Counted from the first letter of the stretch, positions 1-5,890 are shown. The stretch is DNA of 9,832 nucleotides from DASYAN01 sp036501345 (GCA_036501345.1 DASYAN010000541.1:1-9832), one strand, 5' to 3'. The notes: generated from the letters alone by a model not told the origin. Numbers and translations are program-made.

Positions 1-40
1 CCGTTTTTTCCCATTGGGATAATGGGGCTAGCTGAGACAT
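1..40 (-). CDS. Start of an unidentified gene, cut by the window edge
   Basis: A leftward reading frame opens with an ATG at 40-38 and stays open to the window edge, giving the 13 residues MSQLAPLSQWEKT. A GGAG ribosome-binding site lies about 9 nt upstream. It starts 36 nt after the stop of the Rep-like gene, so the two are probably co-transcribed. The product cannot be identified from 13 residues. A tyrosine recombinase would be a natural partner for a Rep gene on an integrative element, but that is speculation. Confidence 0.5.
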   Translation of the reverse strand, partial: MSQLAPLSQWEKT

Positions 41-76
41 GATCTTTCTCCTTCGATGAAGTCTTCTTTCAATCCT

Positions 77-727
77 TCATCTTAGCAGATTGATCTGTCT
101 GCTGGCTTGCTCTCTTTTCAAAATACCTACCCGTGAAAGACCCGTAATGCGACCCCAACGCTGCTTGATTGAGTCAGGACCATCGATCATACCATCATCT
201 GGAGCTGATGATGGAATTAACCCAGTGAGCTGAGCCCGCGAGACAAAATGCTCTTTGACCTGCTGGACCGAACTCAAATCGAGTCCTGTGACATCGACCG
301 CTAAATCACAGTTGGAGACATGTGGCACAATATACTCCCCAAAGATGGAGATGAGAAACTGGTGCACATCCACAATGATCTGACCCAGGTCACGCTTGCG
401 CCACAAGTACGCCGAAGAGAGCCGCACTTGACCCAAGATCTGAGCTTTGGAACTACGATTGACAGCAACCGAGAGCCAGTGATTATGCATGATCCAGTTA
501 AAGCCATCACCTCCTTTGGCACGCATGAGCAGCGGAGTCCCATTGAAGGCAAAGCGCGTCGGAAAATCTTCCTCAAGTTCTTGCGCTTGCTCTTTCAACA
601 GCATCAACTCCTCTTGCAGAAGCGAATCAACACGGCGTTGCTCAATCTCAAAAGCATGATCGGTGGGATAGACATTGAGCACCAGCGTGTCAAGAAATGC
701 ACCAAGGATCTTAACTAGACTTTCCAT
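77..727 (-). CDS. Replication-initiator-like protein, probably C-terminally truncated
   Basis: This 216-aa protein starts at an ATG preceded by GGAGG with a 7-nt spacer. The N-terminal half has a charged helical stretch (residues 27-55), followed by a segment around KGGDGFNWIM (71-80) and VRLSSAYLW (101-109). Residues 138-150 include CDLAVDVTG, which resembles the hydrophobic-Asp motif near the core of Rep_trans/rolling-circle replication-initiation factors. In that family a long catalytic region should follow, but after RWGRITGLS (190-198) the protein runs into 18 basic residues of different character and stops. It therefore looks shortened by a deletion or frameshift, or it is a divergent short form. 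The assignment is by recall of motif style, not by search. A phage or ICE protein of unknown role is the alternative. It is followed by another leftward gene at 40. Confidence 0.5.
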   Translation of the reverse strand: MESLVKILGAFLDTLVLNVYPTDHAFEIEQRRVDSLLQEELMLLKEQAQELEEDFPTRFAFNGTPLLMRAKGGDGFNWIMHNHWLSVAVNRSSKAQILGQVRLSSAYLWRKRDLGQIIVDVHQFLISIFGEYIVPHVSNCDLAVDVTGLDLSSVQQVKEHFVSRAQLTGLIPSSAPDDGMIDGPDSIKQRWGRITGLSRVGILKREQASRQINLLR

Positions 728-1043
728 AACAAGACCTCCATGAGCAAAACAAAGAAGAATAGAACAGTGCAGACCGGCATGTATTTTGAGCGGTGGGGTT
801 TACTTGCTCCACCGCTTGGAACGTTGCCCAACGTTTCCGGTACTTGAACGTTTTTTTGAAGGATATGTTTTTTTGTCTGTGGTGCTTGAACGTGTTCGCG
901 TTGATGGAACAGGAGTGCAAATGCACGCGTGCGGCGTTCTGGCGTGCAGGCGTGCAAGAAGCTTTTGTGGGTCTCGAACGAAGATAGCAGAAAGTAACTG
1001 GTAAGAATGTTCCGTTGCGAGGGGAGAATACTGAGCCAATTTT
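728..1043. other. Intergenic spacer upstream of the Rep-like gene, rich in short repeats
   Basis: There is no convincing gene here. The ORFs in this spacer have no ribosome-binding site and low-complexity composition. The spacer does hold the cluster of short direct and inverted repeats listed separately (815-956). A 21-codon hydrophobic frame (780-715, starting MPVCTVLFFF) overlaps the Rep start by 13 nt but has no visible Shine-Dalgarno. No clear sigma-70 promoter for the Rep-like gene was found on the minus strand. Confidence 0.6.
815..956. repeat. Cluster of short repeats, iteron-like or operator-like
   Basis: Three related copies of CTTG(G)AACGT lie at 815-824, 843-851 and 885-893; the last two are 42 bp apart, about four helical turns. 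The first leads into AACGTT-N4-AACGTT at 820-835. Further right are the perfect 10-bp palindrome GCACGCGTGC (923-932) and a tandem pair of GGCGTGCA (941-956). This density of repeats directly upstream of a Rep-like gene is what an origin or an autoregulatory region would look like. The copies are short and could be partly chance. Confidence 0.4.
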
Positions 1044-1340
1044 TTAGGTGAAAGGGATAGTTCGCCCAGATTTGGATTCTGTTTCGTTTAAGGGGGATAT
1101 TTTGGCCCTGGATAGTCTCGGGCTAGTGTCAAGCTTCTCAGCGACGAGGCTTGAAGTAGCTTGTAGAGCGGCTTGATAGACAGCATACGACACACGATAG
1201 ATGATCACACGAAGGGGCGTAGCCACCCATAAAGCTGTCTTGTGACACAACAACACACGCCCGATGCTCTTCATTGAGCACCAGGCAAAACCATGAAGGT
1301 ATGTGGTGTGTGATGTGCAATCAAGCAGCTTCATGAGCAT
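1044..1340 (-). CDS. Small hypothetical protein, translationally coupled to the membrane-protein gene
   Basis: The product is a 98-aa leftward protein of unknown family. The chosen ATG at 1340-1338 has AGAGGTG about 5 nt upstream. An alternative ATG two codons later (1334-1332) forms an ATGA overlap with the stop of the upstream gene, so either start implies coupled translation. The protein is basic with an amphipathic central stretch (about residues 30-65, including LLCHKTALWV and VIIYRVSYAVY) and a Ser/Thr/Lys-rich C-terminus. No motif was recognised. The overlap and shared direction argue for a real two-gene operon, but the low-complexity tail leaves room for doubt. Confidence 0.45.
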   Translation of the reverse strand: MLMKLLDCTSHTTYLHGFAWCSMKSIGRVLLCHKTALWVATPLRVIIYRVSYAVYQAALQATSSLVAEKLDTSPRLSRAKISPLNETESKSGRTIPFT

Positions 1341-1738
1341 GCAAGCACCTCTGAGAGGATCACGCCAGTGAGCGATGCGAGCACCACTAAACCAGCTTGG
1401 GCTTCCTTCCAATGATAGGGTGCCAGAGCTGCCAGGAAGCCAGCACAGATGCCTACCGACCAGAAGAAGAGATCAGATGCCCCACGATAATCAGTCCCCA
1501 ACGTACTTCGACAGATGCTCTCAATCACACACATACTCGTGACAGGAACACCATACACAATATCACCAGGGTCAGCACTTTCGAGATCAAAGTAGAGAGT
1601 ATACCCACACCGATAGCCAGAGACAAACTGCGGATGAGAAGTCACACGACCATCAAGACACGAGAAATCGAGAGAACCAGTGATTGGAGAAATCGTCACT
1701 CTTGGCAGAGCACCAGTCACACGTGCCGCATTGAGCAT
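1331..1738 (-). CDS. Small membrane protein of unknown function
   Basis: This is a 135-aa leftward protein. The start ATG is preceded by AAGGAAGGG about 6-9 nt upstream. Residues 1-88 look like a soluble, beta-rich region with five cysteines scattered through the protein. Two hydrophobic segments follow, roughly 90-107 (FFWSVGICAGFLAALAP) and 115-132 (AGLVVLASLTGVILSEVL), separated by the short basic/acidic turn YHWKEAQ. This predicts a two-pass inner-membrane protein ending five residues after the second helix. It is the first gene behind the promoter at 1824-1853 and overlaps the next gene by 10 nt. I do not recognise the family; cargo or a conjugation/maintenance function of a mobile element is a guess from context. 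Confidence 0.6.
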   Translation of the reverse strand: MLNAARVTGALPRVTISPITGSLDFSCLDGRVTSHPQFVSGYRCGYTLYFDLESADPGDIVYGVPVTSMCVIESICRSTLGTDYRGASDLFFWSVGICAGFLAALAPYHWKEAQAGLVVLASLTGVILSEVLACS

Positions 1739-1802
1739 TGTTTTACCCTTCCTTAATTAGAACTGATGGGTCTAGAAACTAACACTTTGGACTACTCAAA
1801 CG

Positions 1803-1866
1803 CTTTACACACTTTACACACATATATTAGCACAGCAAAATGAGGACTGTCAAGTGTGTAAAGTGT
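1803..1866. promoter_or_regulatory. Operator-like TGTGTAAAG repeats in the divergent control region
   Basis: The 9-mer CTTTACACA occurs twice in tandem (1803-1811, 1812-1820), and its reverse complement TGTGTAAAG occurs at 1855-1863. The outer context forms a perfect 13-bp inverted repeat, ACACTTTACACAC at 1809-1821 against GTGTGTAAAGTGT at 1854-1866. The 32 bp between the arms hold the whole leftward promoter. A protein bound to both arms would cover or loop that promoter, and the right arm would also abut the rightward -35 box. The HTH protein at 1961 is the obvious but unproven candidate regulator. Confidence 0.6.
1824..1853 (-). promoter_or_regulatory. Leftward sigma-70-type promoter for the 1738 gene
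   Basis: On the minus strand a perfect -35 TTGACA (1853-1848) is followed by 18 bp and a -10 TAATAT (1829-1824). The predicted transcription start falls in the left arm of the inverted repeat, about 80 nt upstream of the gene's ATG. Confidence 0.6.
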
Positions 1867-1871
1867 CGGGG

Positions 1872-1900
1872 TTGTGTTTTGTGTTCGCAAGAACTATAAT
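1872..1900 (+). promoter_or_regulatory. Rightward sigma-70-type promoter for the HTH-GNAT gene
   Basis: A -35 TTGTGT (1872-1877), 17-bp spacer and consensus -10 TATAAT (1895-1900) lie 61 bp upstream of the ATG at 1961. The promoter sits inside the longer open frame beginning at 1874, which rules out that ATG as the real start. Confidence 0.65.
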
Positions 1901-1960
1901 AGTGATACAAGGATTCTCCCAAACCAAGAAAAGAACAAAGGTTCGAGAAAGCATAAAATC

Positions 1961-2767
1961 ATGGGACTAGAACAACTTTCAGAGCTGTATTACACACCTG
2001 AACAAGCCAGAAAAAAGCTCGGTATGACGAGAGATGCATTCAATCATTATGTCAAAACAGGTATTATAAAGAAGACAAATATAGTAGGAAAACACGGACA
2101 TTTTATGAAACGTGATATCGATATGCTCGCAACATCGATAGCATCAGCAATGCTTGCAGCCCAATCACCCGATATTCGCTTCAAAAAAGCGACCCTGCAG
2201 GATCAAGAAAAGGAATTTGAACTAGCTGTACTTACCTTGGGAGAAAATACAACAACATTCCACGCATATCGACGCCAACTCCTTCTCGCTAATCCTGATA
2301 TGTCCTACTATGTCTATGACAGAGAACATCTGGTAGCGTCAATCAATATCATGCCACTTGAACATGAGGGGATCATCAAGTTTAGAGAAGGAGTACGAGG
2401 CTGGTTACTAGGAGAATATGTAGAGCGATTGACCCCAGGGAAACAGCATGAGGTTATTATCATCGACATGATGACAACACCACTTGTGCCTGTTAATCGA
2501 CGAACCCAATATGCCATGCATCTCTTCTTCAATCTCTCAAACCTTTTAGTGGAATGGGCAAAACAAGGAATTGAAATTACCAATGTCCTTGCCAATGGTG
2601 GAACGCTGGAAGGGAGACGACTGCTTGAAACAGCAGGTTTCACCAAGTTGGGAGAGCGCGAGAATCATCGCATCATCTACGAGCTAGACGTTACAGAGTC
2701 AGAACTCCAGCTTATCAAGCCTTACAAAGAGGCGCTTGCAGAATATAAAGCAACAAAGCAGCAATAA
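1961..2767 (+). CDS. HTH protein with a C-terminal GNAT-like domain
   Basis: The product is 268 aa. Residues 10-58 form a MerR/excisionase-like helix-turn-helix (YYTPEQARKKLGMTRDAF, then a wing-like KHGHFMKRDID). Residues 72-243 look like a GNAT acyltransferase fold: a beta-strand pair (SYYVYDREHLVASINIMPL, 115-133), the central strand EVIIIDMMTTPLVPVNRRTQ (164-183), and LEGRRLLETAGFTKL (216-230), the typical motif B helix ending in GF. The acetyl-CoA loop RxxGxG/A is degenerate (RRTQYA, 180-185), so catalysis is uncertain. An ATG at 1874 opens the frame earlier but lies within the promoter; 1961 has only a weak ribosome-binding site. The gene is divergent from the membrane-protein operon and may regulate both through the operator-like repeats. 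A standalone regulator that uses the GNAT domain as a ligand sensor is the alternative role. Confidence 0.7.
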   Translation: MGLEQLSELYYTPEQARKKLGMTRDAFNHYVKTGIIKKTNIVGKHGHFMKRDIDMLATSIASAMLAAQSPDIRFKKATLQDQEKEFELAVLTLGENTTTFHAYRRQLLLANPDMSYYVYDREHLVASINIMPLEHEGIIKFREGVRGWLLGEYVERLTPGKQHEVIIIDMMTTPLVPVNRRTQYAMHLFFNLSNLLVEWAKQGIEITNVLANGGTLEGRRLLETAGFTKLGERENHRIIYELDVTESELQLIKPYKEALAEYKATKQQ

Positions 2768-2780
2768 CAAATATACTGGA

Positions 2781-2820
2781 GGGTTGAAGCAGAGAAATCC
2801 CATAAAGCTGCTTCAATCCC
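2781..2820 (+). terminator. Stem-loop after the HTH-GNAT gene
   Basis: GGGTTGAAGCAG (2781-2792) pairs with CTGCTTCAATCCC (2808-2820) with a single bulged base, giving a 12-bp stem and a 15-nt loop 13 nt after the stop codon. No U-tract follows, so it may be a processing or stability element and not a true intrinsic terminator. Confidence 0.4.
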
Positions 2821-2891
2821 AGATTAGCATACCAGAAGTCTGTCCGATACTCCCCTCGCAGTTACACTCAGGTGATTTCCTTCCCAATGTT

Positions 2892-3005
2892 GACATCACT
2901 GATGACATCAGAGAGCTTTTACAACGGTTGACACTGGTGTACTCAAATGAACTATCAGCACCCTCTCGTCGAGCGCGAGCCCCACGGAGAAGCCGTCTCA
3001 TCTCT
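2892..3005 (+). repeat. Diverged dispersed repeat, copy A
   Basis: This 114-bp stretch aligns without gaps to 6298-6411 at 86 of 114 positions (75%) by my count. It includes an identical 21-bp block at 2904-2924. Both copies start with the octamer TGACATCA repeated at 12-bp spacing (here 2891-2898 and 2903-2910). The 28 differences are spread evenly over the three codon positions of the open frame (9, 10 and 9), which argues against selection as protein. The stretch lies in the gene-free spacer after the HTH-GNAT gene. Confidence 0.75.
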
Positions 3006-3432
3006 TCAGAGAATAGTTTATCCTCGACTATGCTTGAGATAGTTCAAAGATGAATATTTTACCTCTTTTGTTCTAGTAGATTACTTCATGCCCCCTTTTT
3101 GTAGCTCTGAAGTGAGACTTTGAGTTCACTAAACTTCGTGGCTATTATTGCATGGTTGACACACAAAGAGCCCATCGCAAGCCTCTGTGGCTTTAGCCCA
3201 GGCGGATAGATGGATGTTTGCCAGGTGCTATAGCAGGAATAGTGCTTGACACCCCTATTTCTCCTATGTACTAGTTTTGCATGCATCTCGGCATGGGGTC
3301 TAGCTAGCTATAGAAGATGTCCGCTTTTTCTTTCCTAGATGTCCGCTTTTTCTTTCCTAGATGCCCTTTTTGTCCCTAGCTAAAAAGCCCATCCATCAAG
3401 TATGCTTAAGATGGCGGTTGGGAAGTGCAAAG
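3006..3432. other. Gene-poor spacer with probable insertion-sequence debris
   Basis: I see no credible gene. Around 3176-3206 the sequence has the GGCTTTAGCC core of a small imperfect hairpin (3189-3198) with flanks reminiscent of right ends of IS200/IS605 (tnpB) elements; this is weak. The right part holds the 22-bp tandem repeat (3316-3374). A 66-codon leftward frame at 3286-3086 has no ribosome-binding site and no motif and is not called. Confidence 0.4.
3316..3374. repeat. 22-bp tandem repeat, possible IS21-type end remnant
   Basis: Two perfect direct copies of a 22-bp unit, beginning GATGTCCGCTTTTTC, lie at 3316-3337 and 3338-3359. A third, degenerate partial copy (GATGCCCTTTTTGTCCCTA) follows from 3360. 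From memory, TGTCCGCTTTTTC-like repeats are typical of the ends of IS21-family elements, which carry several transposase-binding repeats. No istA/istB gene is nearby, so this would be a solo end. It is too short and too few-copied for a CRISPR array. Confidence 0.65.
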
Positions 3433-3627
3433 ATGGAGGCAAGACCTCTTAGCAAGAAGAAGGTCGAATGGGGAGAGGTACCATCCCAGAAATCCGGGGC
3501 AGATCCGTTGGTGAATCCAGAACAGAAGGGCCATGACAAAAGTGTATCGGCAAATTTCCCCCAAAATACTGAGATGATACAGAGAGAAAAAACGCTGAAC
3601 GGAAAACTTGGCTTGTGGCGAGCGTAA
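3433..3627 (+). CDS. Doubtful small hypothetical protein
   Basis: A 64-codon rightward frame begins with an ATG at 3433; a purine-rich GGGAAG lies 10-15 nt upstream. The product is very hydrophilic and basic at its N-terminus (MEARPLSKKK), with no hydrophobic core and no recognised motif. The same frame is open further left to an ATG at 3361, but that one lies inside the tandem repeat. It could be a remnant of a longer gene or a chance frame. Confidence 0.25.
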   Translation: MEARPLSKKKVEWGEVPSQKSGADPLVNPEQKGHDKSVSANFPQNTEMIQREKTLNGKLGLWRA

Positions 3628-3698
3628 AAGAGCACTGAACATTTGCTCCTTTTGCGCATGCTTCAAGGTCTCTTTTCCATTTAGCGAAAAAAACCTAC

Positions 3699-3782
3699 AA
3701 TCGTAAACTTTGCATGAGACGAGCACGAAATTGTCTTTTCCAGTCCCTTAAAATGAGCGTACGCCAAGCCAAGTTTACGATT
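3699..3782. repeat. Widely spaced 12-bp perfect inverted repeat before the secreted-protein gene
   Basis: AATCGTAAACTT (3699-3710) is the exact reverse complement of AAGTTTACGATT (3771-3782), and the flanks extend the similarity imperfectly. A run GAAAAAAACC/AGAAAAAACC also recurs about 100 bp apart on the outer left and right sides. The 60-bp loop and the right arm lie within 110 bp of the next start codon, so it may be part of that gene's leader or a footprint of a small inserted element. Confidence 0.55.
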
Positions 3783-3806
3783 CTAGAAAAAACCAGAGGA
3801 AGAGCT

Positions 3807-4775
3807 ATGCAAGAAAGAACCAAACTAATGAATAGGGGATATTCAGTTGTGCTGCTGCTTAGCATAGGATTAACATTTTTCACCGGACAACCCCCCATCG
3901 TCATGGCATCTGTGAGCGCGACTCCCTCAACCCCCGTACCTACGACCCAAGCCTGCAGGGTGCGGACACCTCACTATAATCCTGCCCCACACGTTTATGC
4001 TCCGGACTCTGATCACACTGGAGACATACCCTATAACGGTGGTCATGTGATAGACGGCATAGCCAATGTCTATCTGATCTCCTGGTACGATCGACCTATT
4101 AGTCCTAAATATATAAGTCTGTCGGAGCAATTCGTGAAAGATTTTGGCCGGGGGAGCCCTTTGTATATGGACCTTTCACAATACCATGATTCCTTTGGTC
4201 GCTGTCCTACTGGCGCTCGGCTGGCAGGCACGTTTGTAGATAAGCGGCCCTTACCACCTGATTTAAGCGATCCAAACCTTACCCATGATCAAATAGGTTC
4301 ACTCATTGATACCACAATGAGGAAAGAAATAGCAGATGTCGCAGCAAAAAATGGCTGGAATACGCAAGATTACCACAATCTCTATGGCATCTTCTATAAC
4401 CCAGAGGCAGCAGGAGCATGTGGAGGTGCGGCTCATACCGTGCTGGCCAGCGGATCTCCGGCTATGTTTCTACATTCATGCCCCTACTCACCAAGTTCGC
4501 CTATGAAGGCTACCTCTACCGACCCCTCGCCCAATCACGATAAAGATGCTGATAGTCTGGTCGGTAGCTTCTCACATGAGTTTTCAGAAGCGGTCACCGA
4601 TCCCCTATTCAATGGCTGGAACAAACCTGCTGGCGAGATAGCTGACGTGTGCCAGTCTGTTCACCAGCCTGCTGATCCACGGACGCATGGCGATGTAACC
4701 TGGTACGGACATACATACTTGATTGCGCTAGAGTATAGCAATAAGCGGCATGGCTGCGTCCTAGAAGGGCCGTAA
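3807..4775 (+). CDS. Secreted EXORDIUM/Phi-1-like protein with an HExxE motif
   Basis: The product is 322 aa. The start at 3807 was preferred over 3714 because AGAGGAAGAG precedes it at good spacing and it yields a proper signal peptide: basic n-region (residues 1-10), hydrophobic core (VVLLLSIGLTFF, 14-25) and probable cleavage after about A34. A Pro/Thr-rich linker follows (38-48). The exported domain has NGGHVIDGIANVYLISWY (78-94), SLYTD-like LYMDLSQYHDSFG (119-131) and SFSHEFSEAVTDPLFNGWN (254-272) followed by GEIADVC (276-282). This layout matches the EXORDIUM/phosphate-induced protein 1 family, where an HELAE...TNP...EI.DLC block is typical. His257 and Glu258 are in HExx form, but the second His of a classical HExxH zinc site is Glu261. 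It may be a protease-like or binding protein at the cell surface; the family's chemistry is not established. It appears monocistronic. Confidence 0.75.
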   Translation: MQERTKLMNRGYSVVLLLSIGLTFFTGQPPIVMASVSATPSTPVPTTQACRVRTPHYNPAPHVYAPDSDHTGDIPYNGGHVIDGIANVYLISWYDRPISPKYISLSEQFVKDFGRGSPLYMDLSQYHDSFGRCPTGARLAGTFVDKRPLPPDLSDPNLTHDQIGSLIDTTMRKEIADVAAKNGWNTQDYHNLYGIFYNPEAAGACGGAAHTVLASGSPAMFLHSCPYSPSSPMKATSTDPSPNHDKDADSLVGSFSHEFSEAVTDPLFNGWNKPAGEIADVCQSVHQPADPRTHGDVTWYGHTYLIALEYSNKRHGCVLEGP

Positions 4776-5709
4776 TGGTACTTTTCAAACCTCGCGATAC
4801 TGTATCTTTGGCTAAGGGTTGGCTATCTGAGGCGAAAATTTCAAGCTCAATTCTCGATCATCAAAAGCGGCACCCTTAGAGAAGGATACGGTATCAACCT
4901 CGCCACGGATGGTTTACAAATCTGGGCAGTAAGGATGATATTGATCCGAGCATAGAAAACTAATACCTCGGATTCGTCGGTGCTCAGAGCCCCTTTTGAG
5001 AGAAAGATTTTGCTGTTCGCTTTTACTTGTTTTCTATAGATATACAATCTATACACTTGAGCTAAAGAGAGAAAGGTTCACTCTTCCTCTTGAAGAGCTT
5101 TGGTCTTAGAATCGCACCAGGATGGCAAGGAGGAACTTTTGCAAACCTTTCTCCCCTCTGGATAGCTTTTCGCCTCAGAATTGCTTCTGAGTGGTTTCTA
5201 CCCAGAAGCAAAATGAGGGGTCAACAAACTGTCCCGCTTTAAAATGGGCTCTCATCGTAGGCCAGTCCTTGGTCATTAGTTTTCTCCGCAGAGATCAATA
5301 GAAACTTTGCCTCGTGCCTAGGCTTTTAAAGCTCCTTCTATCTAAGGTCGAGCAGCGTTTTTCCGCCATCCTCATTGCCCGAATCTGTAAAGAATGCGTG
5401 GCGAGGTTTTGTACTTCTTACCCTAAATCTACTAAAAACTTGAATTGAGAGACAGATATTCTCAATGCATTGGCATGCATCAAGTGGTGCTCAGACAGAT
5501 GTGACAATTTTGAGCTTGTCTGACCAGAGAACTATCAAGTTGATTTGACGAATGCCGGACTAAAATCTTCTGTCGTAGCAGGAGAACAGCAAAAGACCAT
5601 TCGAATTTGCTATCGCGCTGGATAGCACTTCAACGATAACTAGAAAATAGAACATTTGATCTTCGAATAAAAAAATCAGCCGTTCTGAGGAGGTAGCCGT
5701 TCTCAAAGC
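4776..5709. other. Long spacer with no recognisable gene
   Basis: About 0.9 kb in which I find no credible coding region. Frames are short and interrupted on both strands, and a 69-codon leftward frame (5056-4847) has no ribosome-binding site or motif. The only local structure worth noting is a perfect 7-bp hairpin, CTCAGAA-TTGC-TTCTGAG (5174-5191), partly echoed 15 bp later by CCAGAAGC. The stretch may be decayed coding DNA or insertion-element remains, but I could not match it to a protein family in any frame. Confidence 0.5.
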
Positions 5710-5721
5710 CTTTTTTGGCAC

Positions 5722-5766
5722 AAAAAAGCCCGTTTCTTAGGTCACCCTCATATGACCTGAACGGGC
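5722..5766 (-). terminator. Intrinsic terminator on the minus strand
   Basis: Read leftward, GCCCGTT (5766-5760) and TGACCT pairs (5758-5753 with 5744-5739) form a GC-rich stem around an 8-nt loop with a small internal bulge, closed by AACGGGC (5734-5728 complement). A run of six T follows (5727-5722). It would end leftward transcription entering from the right. The T-run also forms its own hairpin, CTTTTTTG-gca-CAAAAAAG (5710-5728). Confidence 0.65.
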
Positions 5767-5864
5767 CTAGTGGGTCAGTTGCCAAACATAATGGCATTGG
5801 CACTCTATCGTCCCGCATCAGAGGCTCTTGGCAATGCCACTGAACTTGGCAGTTGACCCACTAG
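5767..5864. repeat. 98-bp imperfect palindrome
   Basis: The element begins CTAGTGGGTCA and ends TGACCCACTAG. The two arms of about 38 bp match over CTAGTGGGTCA..TGCCAA and TGGCATTG..CCA, with roughly ten mismatches around a loop of about 20 nt (5808-5825). No flanking target duplication is apparent. It abuts the terminator stem directly at 5766/5767. The size and structure fit a MITE-like or REP-like repeat, or a cruciform binding site. Confidence 0.65.
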
Positions 5865-5890
5865 TGCAATCCCAAAGGAGGCATTAGGGC

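Noticed and set aside
320..718. 132-codon rightward frame
   Set aside because: It is antisense to the Rep-like gene, which has a strong ribosome-binding site and recognisable motifs.
786..1039. Several short overlapping frames on both strands in the repeat-rich spacer
   Set aside because: They have mutually overlapping low-complexity products, no ribosome-binding sites and no motifs; the repeats explain the composition better.
1397..1756. 119-codon rightward frame
   Set aside because: It is antisense to the membrane-protein gene; the product is Thr/Arg/Ile-rich and lacks a ribosome-binding site.
1874..1960. N-terminal extension of the HTH-GNAT protein from the ATG at 1874
   Set aside because: That codon lies inside the -35/-10 region of a strong promoter, upstream of any possible transcription start from it.
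3316..3374. CRISPR array
   Set aside because: The 22-bp units are directly adjacent with no spacers and there are only two full copies; no cas genes are present.
3396..3726. Two overlapping leftward frames of 87 and 106 codons
   Set aside because: They are Phe/Ser/Cys-rich, overlap each other and the rightward frame, and have no ribosome-binding site or motif.
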